A stretch of 64,000 nucleotides of DNA from JAUVZL01 sp965603515 (GTDB taxonomy: Bacteria > Hydrothermota > Tepidihabitantia > SM23-42), in contig CBFDDH010000002.1 in assembly GCA_965603515.1 (NCBI GenBank), positions 1-64,000 of the forward strand, read 5' to 3'. The position numbers and the translations under genes were made by a program. The notes beneath the pieces were generated by a model. The model was not told the DNA's origin and did not search any database. It saw only the letters and a program-made list of their open reading frames with translations. Of the stretch, positions 44,880 to 53,394 are shown piece after piece. Each line of letters opens with the position of its first letter. Position 1 is the stretch's first letter.

Positions 44880-45955
44880 AAGTGATTAACCGTTACGTAC
44901 TCGGAAGTTTCCTGAAATATCTATTCCTTTGCCTGGGTGTTCTGATATTCATTTATGTTGTAATTAACCTATTTGACAATCTGGGAAAATTCTTAGCCAA
45001 AGATGCTTTAGCAAAGGATATTCTCCTCTACTATGTCTACCTGACACCTTCTTACATTGTACTCCTCATCCCCATAGGGTCGATAATGGCTGTCTTCTTT
45101 ATCTTCGGTATTATGACGAAAAACAAAGAGCTCGTAGCTCTTAAGACGTGTGGTTTAAATACGAACCGCCTGTTTCTGTTGATTCTGTCTACCGGTCTGG
45201 TGATTTCCGCGCTGACTTTTGTTTTCCAAGAAACGATCGGTGTCTGGTCCCAAGCCAGGTTATTTGAGCATCAGCAGGAAAAGATCTATAAGCGACCTAA
45301 AAGACCGCAGCACAGACGCGATAATTTCTTCTATCATGGTGAAGATAATTGGGTTTATTTTATCAAACGGTTTGATGCTAAAACGCAAAGGATCAATATG
45401 GTTATCCTTTGGCAGATATCTAAAGAGAACAAAATTAGGAAGAGAATAGATGCTCAAACTGGATTATATGAGGGGTTCTGGAAATTCAACCAGGCAACAT
45501 ATCGGGAATTTGACGAGCAGGGCAATGAAATAGTGAAAACCTATTCAGTCTTAGAAATGCCCGAGCTCAAGGAAAAACCCGAGGATTTCACGAAGAGAAT
45601 AAAGCCAGTTGAGGAGATGAATTTTGTCCAGATTTATGAATTTGTGCAGAAACGAGCCCGTGCTGGTGAAAATGTTGCAGAAGAGGAAGTGGAACTGAAC
45701 TACCGTTTTTCCAACCCTATAATAACAATGATCATCTTGCTCATCACACTTCCACTTTCTGTTGTGCTTAAAAAAGGCGGCATTGCAATTGGCTTAGGCA
45801 TAAGTGTCGCCCTGGCATTTACCTATTGGGGACTCATTCAATCATGCCGTGCCTACGGCGTTGCAGGACTAATGGACCCGCTCCTCGCTGCCTGGCTTCC
45901 CAATATGCTCTTTGGAGTTATTGGCATTGTCCTAATACTCAAAGTACCGAGATAA
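44876..45955 (+). CDS. lptG: LPS export permease LptG
   Basis: 359 aa, ATG overlapping the lptF stop (ATGA). N-terminal INRYVLGSFLKYLFLCLGVLIFIYVVINLF and the helix pair near 60-120 match LptF/G. A periplasmic domain fills about 130-265, then three C-terminal helices with LPLSVVLKKGGIAIGLGISV. It partners LptF. A hairpin-free AT-rich gap follows with a new promoter, so the operon probably ends here. Confidence 0.86.
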   Translation: MKVINRYVLGSFLKYLFLCLGVLIFIYVVINLFDNLGKFLAKDALAKDILLYYVYLTPSYIVLLIPIGSIMAVFFIFGIMTKNKELVALKTCGLNTNRLFLLILSTGLVISALTFVFQETIGVWSQARLFEHQQEKIYKRPKRPQHRRDNFFYHGEDNWVYFIKRFDAKTQRINMVILWQISKENKIRKRIDAQTGLYEGFWKFNQATYREFDEQGNEIVKTYSVLEMPELKEKPEDFTKRIKPVEEMNFVQIYEFVQKRARAGENVAEEEVELNYRFSNPIITMIILLITLPLSVVLKKGGIAIGLGISVALAFTYWGLIQSCRAYGVAGLMDPLLAAWLPNMLFGVIGIVLILKVPR

Positions 45956-46010
45956 AAGTACAAACGCGGTTAAATCATAACAATCGAGACTAAATTTTAT
46001 TGTTTCCAGC

Positions 46011-46038
46011 TTGACTTTACTATAGAATTCAGGATAAT
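46011..46038 (+). promoter_or_regulatory. Promoter, leaderless or near-leaderless MBL gene
   Basis: TTGACT (46011-46016), 16-nt spacer, GATAAT (46033-46038). An ATG sits 3 nt downstream (46042) and another 9 nt downstream (46048). Transcription should start close to 46045, so the second ATG is the likelier start. Confidence 0.72.
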
Positions 46039-46047
46039 TTAATGAGA

Positions 46048-46812
46048 ATGTTGATTAAACGTTTTGTTTTCGGACCCATAGAGACGAATTGCTATCTCGT
46101 TGCGTGCGAGGATACCTTGGAAGCATTTATCGTCGATCCTGACATGAGAGGAAAAGAGGAAGAAATCAGAATTCTTAGCGCAATCAAGCGACAAAAATTG
46201 AAATTGAAATATATTATTAATACTCATTACCATCCTGACCATATCGGAGGCAATGGTGTCTTGAACAAAGCCACCGGTGCCGAGATTCTTGTACATAAGC
46301 AGGACGCGCCGCTGCTGCCTGAGCCCTGGGGAAAGATACTGGAAATGATTAGAAACCATAAGGAACCTTCATGCCCGGCATGTGGTAATGTTAGGGCAAA
46401 CCTAGACATTCTGGAACAACAGGGAAAAGCCCTTGTGAAGTGCGATGCCTGTGGATTCAACATGGAGATGCACGCTTCTCCTCCGGCTAACCGACTCCTC
46501 AGTCACGGTGATGTGATAGACGTTGGACAGCTGGAACTCGTGGTAATCCACACGCCTGGACATAGCCCTGGCAGTATATCGCTGTATATGGAAAAAGAGC
46601 ACATAGTCTTCACTGGTGACACATTGTTCAATAGATCCATTGGCAGGACAGATCTTGAAGACAGCTCTTTCGAAGACATCATGAAATCAGTCAGAGAGTT
46701 GATGAACCTGCCTGATGATACAATTGTATGCCCGGGGCATGGCGATAAGACATCGATAGGCGAAGAAAGGCGAGAAAATCCCTACCTGCTTGATCAAAAA
46801 ATAGAAAAATAG
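46048..46812 (+). CDS. Metallo-beta-lactamase-fold hydrolase with inserted zinc ribbon
   Basis: 254 aa. Glyoxalase-II-like MBL fold: FGPIETNCYLV start, THYHPDHIGG metal motif, HTPGHSPGSIS, FTGDTLFNRSIGRTD and VCPGHGDKTSIGEE. Between the first metal motif and the second lies an insertion of about 55 residues with CPAC and CDAC pairs, a zinc ribbon not found in standard glyoxalase II. Substrate unknown; a thioester hydrolase is the family default. The start is chosen by promoter position and by the family's usual N-terminus. Confidence 0.85.
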   Translation: MLIKRFVFGPIETNCYLVACEDTLEAFIVDPDMRGKEEEIRILSAIKRQKLKLKYIINTHYHPDHIGGNGVLNKATGAEILVHKQDAPLLPEPWGKILEMIRNHKEPSCPACGNVRANLDILEQQGKALVKCDACGFNMEMHASPPANRLLSHGDVIDVGQLELVVIHTPGHSPGSISLYMEKEHIVFTGDTLFNRSIGRTDLEDSSFEDIMKSVRELMNLPDDTIVCPGHGDKTSIGEERRENPYLLDQKIEK

Positions 46813-46822
46813 GGCTCGGTGC

Positions 46823-46850
46823 TTGACATTTTTCCAAAATAAGTTAGAAT
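46823..46850 (+). promoter_or_regulatory. Promoter, leaderless accD
   Basis: TTGACA (46823-46828), 16-nt spacer, TAGAAT (46845-46850), 7 nt to the ATG at 46858. No ribosome site is present between them. Confidence 0.82.
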
Positions 46851-46857
46851 AAGATCT

Positions 46858-47703
46858 ATGTGGTTTAAGAAGAAAGTTAAGGCAAAGCCTGAAGAAAAGT
46901 TGAAATTGCCCGATGGGTTGTGGGTCAAATGTGAAACCTGTGGGGAAATACTGTATCGTAAAGAACTGGAAAAGAACCTCTGGATTTGCCCAAAATGCAA
47001 TTTCCATTTTAGGATAAACCATCACAACTATATTTCCCTGTTATTTGATGACGCTAAACTAGAGGAAAAAGATAAGGATCTTGAGCCCCTTGACCCTTTG
47101 GATTTTCCTGAATACAAGAAAAAACAAAAGGCCGCTCAGGAGAAAACCGGCATGAAAGAAGGTGCTGTCTATGGTTTTGCCAGTATCGGAAAGATCCCAG
47201 TGGTCTTTGCAGCTATGGACTTTGCTTTTATGGGCGGCAGCATGGGTTCGGTAATAGGTGAAAAAATAGCCCGTGCAACACGGACCGCATGTAAAAAAGG
47301 ATTGCCCCTTATAATCTTATCGGCATCTGGTGGCGCCCGAATGCAAGAGGGAATTCTTTCCTTGATGCAAATGGCAAAGACATCTGCTGAGTTAGCACTC
47401 TTAGCGCAGAAAAAGATTCCCTATATCTCGATCCTCACCCACCCAACAACCGCCGGTGTCATGGCTTCCTATGCTTCTTTGGGCGATATCATCATCACTG
47501 AACCTGGAGCCTTGCTTGGTTTTACTGGTGCCCGTGTTGCTGCACAGACTATCGGTGAGAAATTTCCGCCGGGCCTGCAGCGATCAGAGAATCTCTTAGC
47601 ACATGGCATGATCGATCTTGTCGTGTCGCGAAAAGAACTCAGAAGTACGCTTATTAAAATATTACGTATTATTTGGAAGCATGGTAAAGCTCCAGCCAAA
47701 TAA
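46858..47703 (+). CDS. accD: Acetyl-CoA carboxylase carboxyltransferase beta subunit
   Basis: 281 aa. N-terminal zinc finger with Cys25, Cys28, Cys44 and Cys47 (CETC ... CPKC), then the carboxyltransferase domain: AAMDFAFMGGSMGSVIGEKI, LPLIILSASGGARMQEG, LTHPTTAGVMASYASLGD. With AccA (not here) it transfers the carboxyl group from biotin to acetyl-CoA for fatty-acid synthesis. Its last codons overlap, in another frame, the start of the ABC-ATPase remnant. Confidence 0.95.
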   Translation: MWFKKKVKAKPEEKLKLPDGLWVKCETCGEILYRKELEKNLWICPKCNFHFRINHHNYISLLFDDAKLEEKDKDLEPLDPLDFPEYKKKQKAAQEKTGMKEGAVYGFASIGKIPVVFAAMDFAFMGGSMGSVIGEKIARATRTACKKGLPLIILSASGGARMQEGILSLMQMAKTSAELALLAQKKIPYISILTHPTTAGVMASYASLGDIIITEPGALLGFTGARVAAQTIGEKFPPGLQRSENLLAHGMIDLVVSRKELRSTLIKILRIIWKHGKAPAK

Positions 47704-47964
47704 AGTCATTAAGATATGCGATAAGAGTGTTTATGCAACAAAGGATATCACCCTATCAGTATAAGACCGACTGATTTCTCAATGAAAAAGGGCTCGGAAA
47801 TTAAAATCACGACCGATATTGCTAAACCACTGGGTAATAAACATTATATCTACGGTCGCCGGGGTAAAATAGCGTTATCGGCCTCTCTACGTGAAGGACT
47901 TTTACCGTGTGCTGAGGGACTGTTTACGTTCAGGATCGACCCGGCTAAAATTTATCTATTTTAA
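47681..47964 (+). pseudogene. Remnant of a MalK/UgpC-type ABC transporter ATPase
   Basis: ATG 47681 starts MVKLQPNKVIKICDKSV then YATKDITLSV and a stop (47762-47764). This matches the first about 27 residues of a MalK/UgpC ATPase, up to where the Walker A region should follow. After a short gap, 47782-47964 encodes a tail with IAKPLGNKHYIYGRRGKIAL and FRIDPAKIYLF, which matches the C-terminal TOBE-type end of the same family. The ATPase core of roughly 250 codons is missing, so it cannot hydrolyse ATP. Its end overlaps the PBP1A start. Called from pattern match, not alignment. Confidence 0.7.
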
Positions 47965-50057
47965 TGCGAAGAACAAAAAAACGCTTCAATAAACGTCACC
48001 GCATTCGCTGGGCAATTATCATACTTATCTCGCTATTATTTGGTATTTGTGCTGGTGGCTATATTTCAATTACCCAAGATCTGCCGCCCACTGAATCAAT
48101 ATCCTTTTTCATGGCTCCAATTGCCACAAGAGTTTACGATGATAACAATGATTTGATCAGTGAATTCTTCATTGAGAGACGGGAAATGGCAAAACTGGAG
48201 CGCATCCCGCATTATATAAAAGATGGGGTGATCTGCATTGAAGATAAGGCATTTTACAAACACTGGGGCGTCGATCTTCTTGCCCTTGTCAGAGCGCTTA
48301 TCAACAATATCATGCACATGCGGGTCGTGCAGGGAGGCAGCACCATAACAATGCAGCTAGCCAGAAATATGTTTCTTACACTCGAGCAGACTATGGGCAG
48401 AAAGTTGAAAGAAATGGCGCTTGCGATCCGTATTGAACGAGTCTATACAAAAGATGAAATCCTTGAACGATATTTGAATCAGATCAATTTTGGTCAGGGG
48501 CGATATGGCGTAGCTACGGCGGCAAGATATTATTTTGACAAAGACATCACCGAGCTAACCCTGACTGAATGTGCGCTCTTGATCGCCCTACCAAAATCAC
48601 CTGAGAATTACTCTCCGTATAAACATCCGGTTATTGCCAAAAAGAGAAGAGACTTAGTATTAAGGGTGATGTCTGAGAACAACCTTATTTCCGGCGCTCA
48701 ATATGAAGAAGCAGTGGAAGAATCGATAATCGTCATCGAACATAAAAAGCAGAAGCGTTTTGGTGAATATTATGTTGAAGAAATAAGAAGGTATCTCCAG
48801 CTCAAGTATGGACCTGAATTCCTCTATCGCAGTGGCGCGCATATCTATACGACATTGAATACTGATATCCAGAAAGCCGCTGAAGAGATCGTGGAAAAAC
48901 ATCTGGTTCAGATTGAAAAAGATTATAGGTTTAAAAATACAAAAGCGAAATTCGATTCAATAGGTCTGGATGATACATTGAAATACATACCTTATCTCCA
49001 GGGTGCGCTTATTGTCATGGATTACCACACCGGTGAAGTCAAAGCCTTGATTGGCGGTCGGGATTTTTCCCAGAGTAAATGGAATCGTGCAACACAAGCC
49101 AAACGACAGGCAGGCAGTGCCTTCAAAGTCTTTGTTTTTACTGCTGCGATCGATAACGGGTTCACACCGTCTGACGTTGTTCTCGATCTACCCATTGTCC
49201 TTGAAGTAGCTGGTATGGATAGCATATATAGACCGTCTAATTATGACCGTAAATTTATGGGTCCGATTACCATAAAGCAAGCGCTAAAACATTCCAGGAA
49301 TCTTGCGGCAATCCGTTTAATACGTAATATCGGACCAGAACTTGTCGTACAGTATGCCCATAACCTCGGTGTGGGTTCACCGCTGCTTGCAGTCGTATCT
49401 TTAGCTTTAGGTTCTTGTGATGTCAATTTGATAGAAATGGCTAGCGCGGTTGGTACAATAGCCAATTTGGGAGAAAAAATCGCACCCAATTACATACGGA
49501 AGATAACTGATCGTGATGGCACAATCATTGAAATAAATAGCCCCTTCCCTGAAAATAAACTGTCGCCGCAGATCAGCTATATTATGACCAGTATGATGCG
49601 CTCGGTAGTCGACGGCGGCACGGCTTATCGCATAAGAAGATATTTCAAAGGACCGGCTGCAGGAAAAACAGGTACGACCAATAATTATTCTGATACATGG
49701 TTTGTCGGCTACACACCTAAGTATATTTGTGGAGTATGGGTTGGCAATGATAACAATGACCGAATATTCAGAGGAGCAACCGGCGGCAATGTTGCAGCGC
49801 CGATATGGGGCGATCTTATGGATGAAATAAACAAACCACCTTACGGTGTATTCCCCAAACCCGGTGGGTTAGTAGAACGCCGCGTCTGCTCACAAACTGG
49901 TCTTCTGGCACGCCAATTCTGCCCCAAGGTAAGCGAAGAAGTCTTTATCAATAGCACTGAACCGCAAGATTCATGCGATATTCATGGTTTTGAAAGCGGT
50001 TTCGATTATCAGGACGATTTTGAAAAAATCAACGATTTAGATACTGACAGTTATTAG
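47964..50057 (+). CDS. mrcA: Class A penicillin-binding protein (PBP1A)
   Basis: 697 aa. Basic N-terminus, one membrane helix (16-35), GT51 glycosyltransferase (about 50-235: Glu93 in IEDKAFYKHWGVD; GGSTITMQLARNMFL; RIERVYTKDEILERYLNQ). The transpeptidase domain (about 340-620) has Ser385-x-x-Lys388 (SAFK), Ser444-Arg-Asn446 and Lys568-Thr-Gly570. It polymerises and cross-links peptidoglycan. The ATG overlaps the end of the ABC remnant. It could be read from the accD promoter through the remnant, since no promoter is visible closer. Confidence 0.93.
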   Translation: MRRTKKRFNKRHRIRWAIIILISLLFGICAGGYISITQDLPPTESISFFMAPIATRVYDDNNDLISEFFIERREMAKLERIPHYIKDGVICIEDKAFYKHWGVDLLALVRALINNIMHMRVVQGGSTITMQLARNMFLTLEQTMGRKLKEMALAIRIERVYTKDEILERYLNQINFGQGRYGVATAARYYFDKDITELTLTECALLIALPKSPENYSPYKHPVIAKKRRDLVLRVMSENNLISGAQYEEAVEESIIVIEHKKQKRFGEYYVEEIRRYLQLKYGPEFLYRSGAHIYTTLNTDIQKAAEEIVEKHLVQIEKDYRFKNTKAKFDSIGLDDTLKYIPYLQGALIVMDYHTGEVKALIGGRDFSQSKWNRATQAKRQAGSAFKVFVFTAAIDNGFTPSDVVLDLPIVLEVAGMDSIYRPSNYDRKFMGPITIKQALKHSRNLAAIRLIRNIGPELVVQYAHNLGVGSPLLAVVSLALGSCDVNLIEMASAVGTIANLGEKIAPNYIRKITDRDGTIIEINSPFPENKLSPQISYIMTSMMRSVVDGGTAYRIRRYFKGPAAGKTGTTNNYSDTWFVGYTPKYICGVWVGNDNNDRIFRGATGGNVAAPIWGDLMDEINKPPYGVFPKPGGLVERRVCSQTGLLARQFCPKVSEEVFINSTEPQDSCDIHGFESGFDYQDDFEKINDLDTDSY

Positions 50058-50092
50058 CAAAGTAAAGATCCCTGGACTACAATAATATCGCG

Positions 50093-52306
50093 CTACTTGA
50101 TCATCACAAATCTTCCTGCCGAGCTTAACCCGTTGATCTTCAAATCCACAAAATAAACACCAGACGGTAACTCACTTTGAAAAACCGTATTATGATGACC
50201 AGGTTCAACAACTTTATTAACGAGTTCCTCGATCACTCGACCAGCGCAATCGATAATTCTTATTCTTACATCACTCCTTCTGGTCAGGTCATAATTGATT
50301 GTGATCGGGCCTCTTGTAGGATTTGGATAGACAGAAAATAAATTCAACTCCTGTAGTCTTTTATCTTCGTGAATCCCCACTTCATGATAAGACCATATGC
50401 CACTGTGTTGTGTACCCAGAAGCGGATAATAGCCAAGTGCCAAAAACATTGTTCGATTTGTGTTCAAATTCGCATCATAAGGTGACCATGATGAAGCCTG
50501 ATCGAGTGAGCGATAAATACCAGGGATACCAGTTCCGAGAAGTGGTGTTGTTGCCCATATCGAAGTGCTGATCGTATCAACCATTACCCTCGGGCGCATG
50601 ATCGGTGGGTCAGGGAGACCACTACTCATCCTCACCCACTGAGCACCATGATCTGTCGATCTATATATACCAGATAGAAGATCGAATGTCTCCAGCCCAC
50701 ACAGAGCAGCATAGACAATATTATTGCTCTGCGGATCAACATCGATCATCATTACATCTGACATATTAGAAAGACCATTACTTCTATCAACCCAGGTTTC
50801 TCCTCCATTGTCACTATAATATGCTGCACATGCAGTCGTCGCATAAAGACGATTTGGCTCAATAGGATCGACTTCTATCCAATATAGATGATGAGTGCTT
50901 TTCCTTACCCATGTCTCACCTGCATCAGTACTCTTGAATGCACCATAAGAAGTTGCAAGAAACAAAGTGTCATCTGTGTATGGATGGATAGCTACCCAGT
51001 AAATGCGATGTCCAGAAGGAATCGTATCAAGTCCATTTGTCTTTTCCACCCAGGTCTGCCCGCCATCAGTAGTTTTCAGAACCGCATGATAATAATCAGG
51101 ACCAGTCCCCCAAAAAGTTGCATAGACGATATCCGCATCATTCGGTGAAACTGCAAGACCGGCTGGAAAATATTCGGTTTGATGTAATTTCCCCCAGGTC
51201 AAACCCTGTGGGTCAGTTGACCAGGTTGCACCGCCGTCAGTGCTGCGCCATATGCCGACCATGCTCGTTGAAACATATATTATATTGGGATTTGTTGGTG
51301 CTGGTGCAATAGTCCGTATTATCCCCTGACTTATTCCGTGAGAAGAGAGCTCCCATATGCTATCAGCAGGAGTGAGAATACATACGCCAGCACTATTACA
51401 TCCTGCAATAACTATATCTGGATTATTCACTGGCACTTCGACGTCATTGATCCAGCTATCAAAGATCTGGTCTGATCGATATTCATACCAAGACTGTCCG
51501 AGATCATCACTCACACGGATTCTTCCATTACCTGCATAGCCACCCACATAAATTTTCCTCGAAATCGAGTCAAATGCGATCGTTGTATTGTAAGAACCCC
51601 CGAGTCCCAAAGAATCATAGACATTACCATTATTTCTCAACCTGAACACACCCTGGATTAGTCCAGCAACGTAAAGTGAATCTGGTGCTTCAGGATCAGC
51701 TACAATATCGTAGGCATATTTGTCAAATGGCGTATTCGCCCAGGTCTCACCCTGGTCAGTTGAGATCAAAACACCGAGTTGTGTTGCGGCGAAAATAGTA
51801 TCTGGTTGATTTCGCTTAAAACAGAAAGCCCTGCCATTAGTAACACTATGTTTCAAGGTCCATGAATTACCGCTATCAGTCGATTTATATATTCCTCCAC
51901 CTATTAATAATACATTATTACTCGATCCGGGAAAGAACTTCATACCACGGATGTGACTTCCAGCATATGAAGTCGGTGTCCAATTTTGACCACCATCTGT
52001 GCTGCGGTATACTGTATTCCCACCCAAGAATGCAGTGCCGCAAAGTACGATATCGTGATCGATCGGGGATGAAGCGATAGAGTTCAAGCCATTGCCAATG
52101 CTTGGATCAATGCCTGATGCAGAGATTGACCAGGTCTGACCGCCATTAATTGATCGATACATCCCACCGAAATTGCCATACCACGTACTCACCAAGAGAT
52201 TTGTGCCGGTATGATCAAGGATTTCAACATCTGAAATATAACCAAGATACGGTCCGGGCAGTTGATTCCACTGCCATTGAGATAATAAGAGTACAATTAA
52301 TAACAT
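50093..52306 (-). CDS. Secreted Asp-box (sialidase/Vps10-like) protein with T9SS-type tail
   Basis: 737 aa. Signal peptide (MLLIVLLLS). Eleven Asp-boxes of type S-x-D-x-G-x-T-W can be counted (RSTDGGQNW, KSTDSGNSW, VSDDLGQSW, KTTDGGQTW and others), predicting one or two beta-propellers. The C-terminal 85 residues, from FSVYPNPTRGPITINYDL to GVYFVDLKINGLSSAGRFVMI, form a type A sorting domain of T9SS cargo. No sialidase Arg triad can be confirmed, so enzymatic activity is open. A 17-nt-spacer promoter and an AGGAGG site precede it. Confidence 0.83.
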   Translation of the reverse strand: MLLIVLLLSQWQWNQLPGPYLGYISDVEILDHTGTNLLVSTWYGNFGGMYRSINGGQTWSISASGIDPSIGNGLNSIASSPIDHDIVLCGTAFLGGNTVYRSTDGGQNWTPTSYAGSHIRGMKFFPGSSNNVLLIGGGIYKSTDSGNSWTLKHSVTNGRAFCFKRNQPDTIFAATQLGVLISTDQGETWANTPFDKYAYDIVADPEAPDSLYVAGLIQGVFRLRNNGNVYDSLGLGGSYNTTIAFDSISRKIYVGGYAGNGRIRVSDDLGQSWYEYRSDQIFDSWINDVEVPVNNPDIVIAGCNSAGVCILTPADSIWELSSHGISQGIIRTIAPAPTNPNIIYVSTSMVGIWRSTDGGATWSTDPQGLTWGKLHQTEYFPAGLAVSPNDADIVYATFWGTGPDYYHAVLKTTDGGQTWVEKTNGLDTIPSGHRIYWVAIHPYTDDTLFLATSYGAFKSTDAGETWVRKSTHHLYWIEVDPIEPNRLYATTACAAYYSDNGGETWVDRSNGLSNMSDVMMIDVDPQSNNIVYAALCGLETFDLLSGIYRSTDHGAQWVRMSSGLPDPPIMRPRVMVDTISTSIWATTPLLGTGIPGIYRSLDQASSWSPYDANLNTNRTMFLALGYYPLLGTQHSGIWSYHEVGIHEDKRLQELNLFSVYPNPTRGPITINYDLTRRSDVRIRIIDCAGRVIEELVNKVVEPGHHNTVFQSELPSGVYFVDLKINGLSSAGRFVMIK

Positions 52307-52332
52307 GTTTATACACCTCCTTATTATACTTA

Positions 52333-52361
52333 AGTGTAGACAGAAATGGGTATCATGTCAA
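52333..52361 (-). promoter_or_regulatory. Promoter of the Asp-box protein
   Basis: Minus strand TTGACA (52361-52356), 17-nt spacer, TACACT (52338-52333), one of the two promoters here with 17 rather than 16 nt. Confidence 0.65.
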
Positions 52362-52405
52362 TACATTCTTCACCTGACTCATCTCCACCTTTTTGAAATA
52401 CTAAT

Positions 52406-52590
52406 TTGTCATTGCGCCTGTCCGCCTTTTGAATGGCGGAAGGAACGAGATTCCTCACTACGTTCGGAACAAGCTGCGCAATCTCCGAAGTAGAGTAAAG
52501 CGTTGAAAAAACACGATGTTGCTCATTCGAGGTATATTGAGATTGCCACGCTCATCCCGCCTATTGGCAGGATTTGCTCGCAATGACAAG
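52406..52590. repeat. MITE-like element with terminal inverted repeats
   Basis: 185 nt flanked by TTGTCATTGCG (52406-52416) and CGCAATGACAAG (52579-52590). Inside are partly self-complementary words such as GCGCAATCTCCGAAG and GAGATTGCCACGC, and no ORF. This is the style of a widespread class of non-coding palindromic repeats. No target-site duplication was established. Confidence 0.65.
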
Positions 52591-52630
52591 AATCATAAAG
52601 CTAGAGAAAAACAATATTGACAATGCTTTA

Positions 52631-53194
52631 TCAAAAGTGCAAAGGACTTAGGTTCTTCCCAACCAAGTAGTGGATTAATAAAACAACTATGACGACGATT
52701 ATTGTCGATATTTCGCCTTTACAATTCACCAACTTGAAGTGTGCCTTTGTTTGGGGCAAATCTTTTAGATAATTCGATTCGCTCATAATAATAAACCTAT
52801 ACACGAGCAAAAACACAACCATAACAAGAACTCCAAACCATGTCGCTGGATTAAAGAGTAGAACAACACCTAAAACAAGAAAAAAGTTCCCGACATATAA
52901 AGGGTGTTTTAAATATCTATAAGGAGCATTGACTATTCTGCACCCGGTGGAAAAATTTGTCGCTCTGGCTTTTTTGCCGATATATCCAGCCGCCCAAAAT
53001 CTAATGATCGATCCAATAAATATCATAAAATAAGGGATAATATTAACCTGTCCGGGTCTTGAGAAAATGACGAGTAGAATAAAAAAAAGAACCGCGATCC
53101 AAGCTCGGAATTTATAGAGTAGTTGTCCAATTGGAACTTGGCTCTTGGAACTTGGCTCTTGGAACTTGGCTCTTGGAACTTGGCTCTTGCTCAA
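52631..53194 (-). CDS. PEMT/ICMT-like membrane methyltransferase, start uncertain
   Basis: Up to 187 aa. Four or five membrane helices, and RYLKHPLYVGNFFLVLG matches the SAM-binding signature of the isoprenylcysteine carboxyl methyltransferase / phospholipid methyltransferase (PEMT) superfamily. No ATG exists near the expected N-terminus (LLYKFRAWIAVLFF). The nearest usable start is TTG at 53194, directly at the tRNA-Leu 3' end, and the first about 20 codons would then be four copies of a 14-nt repeat. The substrate is unknown, lipid or protein. It is probably co-transcribed with tRNA-Leu. Confidence 0.7.
   Translation of the reverse strand: MSKSQVPRAKFQEPSSKSQVPIGQLLYKFRAWIAVLFFILLVIFSRPGQVNIIPYFMIFIGSIIRFWAAGYIGKKARATNFSTGCRIVNAPYRYLKHPLYVGNFFLVLGVVLLFNPATWFGVLVMVVFLLVYRFIIMSESNYLKDLPQTKAHFKLVNCKGEISTIIVVIVVLLIHYLVGKNLSPLHF
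53131..53186. repeat. Four perfect 14-nt tandem repeats
   Basis: TTGGAACTTGGCTC occurs four times without mismatch between tRNA-Leu and the methyltransferase core. Read on the minus strand it gives the S-K-S-Q-V-P-like N-terminus of that ORF. Confidence 0.9.
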
Positions 53195-53278
53195 TGCCGG
53201 GAAGGGGATTTGAACCCCTACACCCTTACGGGCACTAGGTCCTGAACCTAGCGCGTCTCCCAATTCCGCCATCCCGGC
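53195..53278 (-). tRNA. tRNA-Leu (anticodon CAG)
   Basis: 84 nt, class II with a long variable arm. Acceptor GCCGGGA / TCCCGGC, anticodon stem CTAGG / CCTAG around TTCAGGA, variable arm near TGCCCGTAAGGGTG, T-loop GGTTCAAATCC. Discriminator A; CCA not encoded. It reads CUG. Confidence 0.95.
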
Positions 53279-53280
53279 TC

Positions 53281-53357
53281 TTTTTTACAAATATCTACTA
53301 TCTAACACCTAAAATCTATCCTGTCTAGCATCTAGTATCTTTCTGGTCTAGTGATTG
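53281..53357. repeat. Phrase-like repeat in the tRNA-Leu leader
   Basis: Words of the type ATCTACTATCTAACACC and ATCTAGTATC between the promoter and the tRNA 5' end. Confidence 0.55.
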
Positions 53358-53364
53358 TCTGTCT

Positions 53365-53392
53365 ATTATAATCGAAGATATTTCCGTGTCAA
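53365..53392 (-). promoter_or_regulatory. Promoter of tRNA-Leu and the methyltransferase
   Basis: Minus strand TTGACA (53392-53387), 16-nt spacer, TATAAT (53370-53365), perfect consensus. The precursor leader is about 80 nt and carries repeat words. Confidence 0.85.
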
Positions 53393-53394
53393 CG

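Noticed and set aside
53131..53186. Tandem 14-nt repeats considered as a CRISPR array
   Set aside because: The units are contiguous with no spacers, and no cas gene is present. No CRISPR array was seen anywhere in the window.
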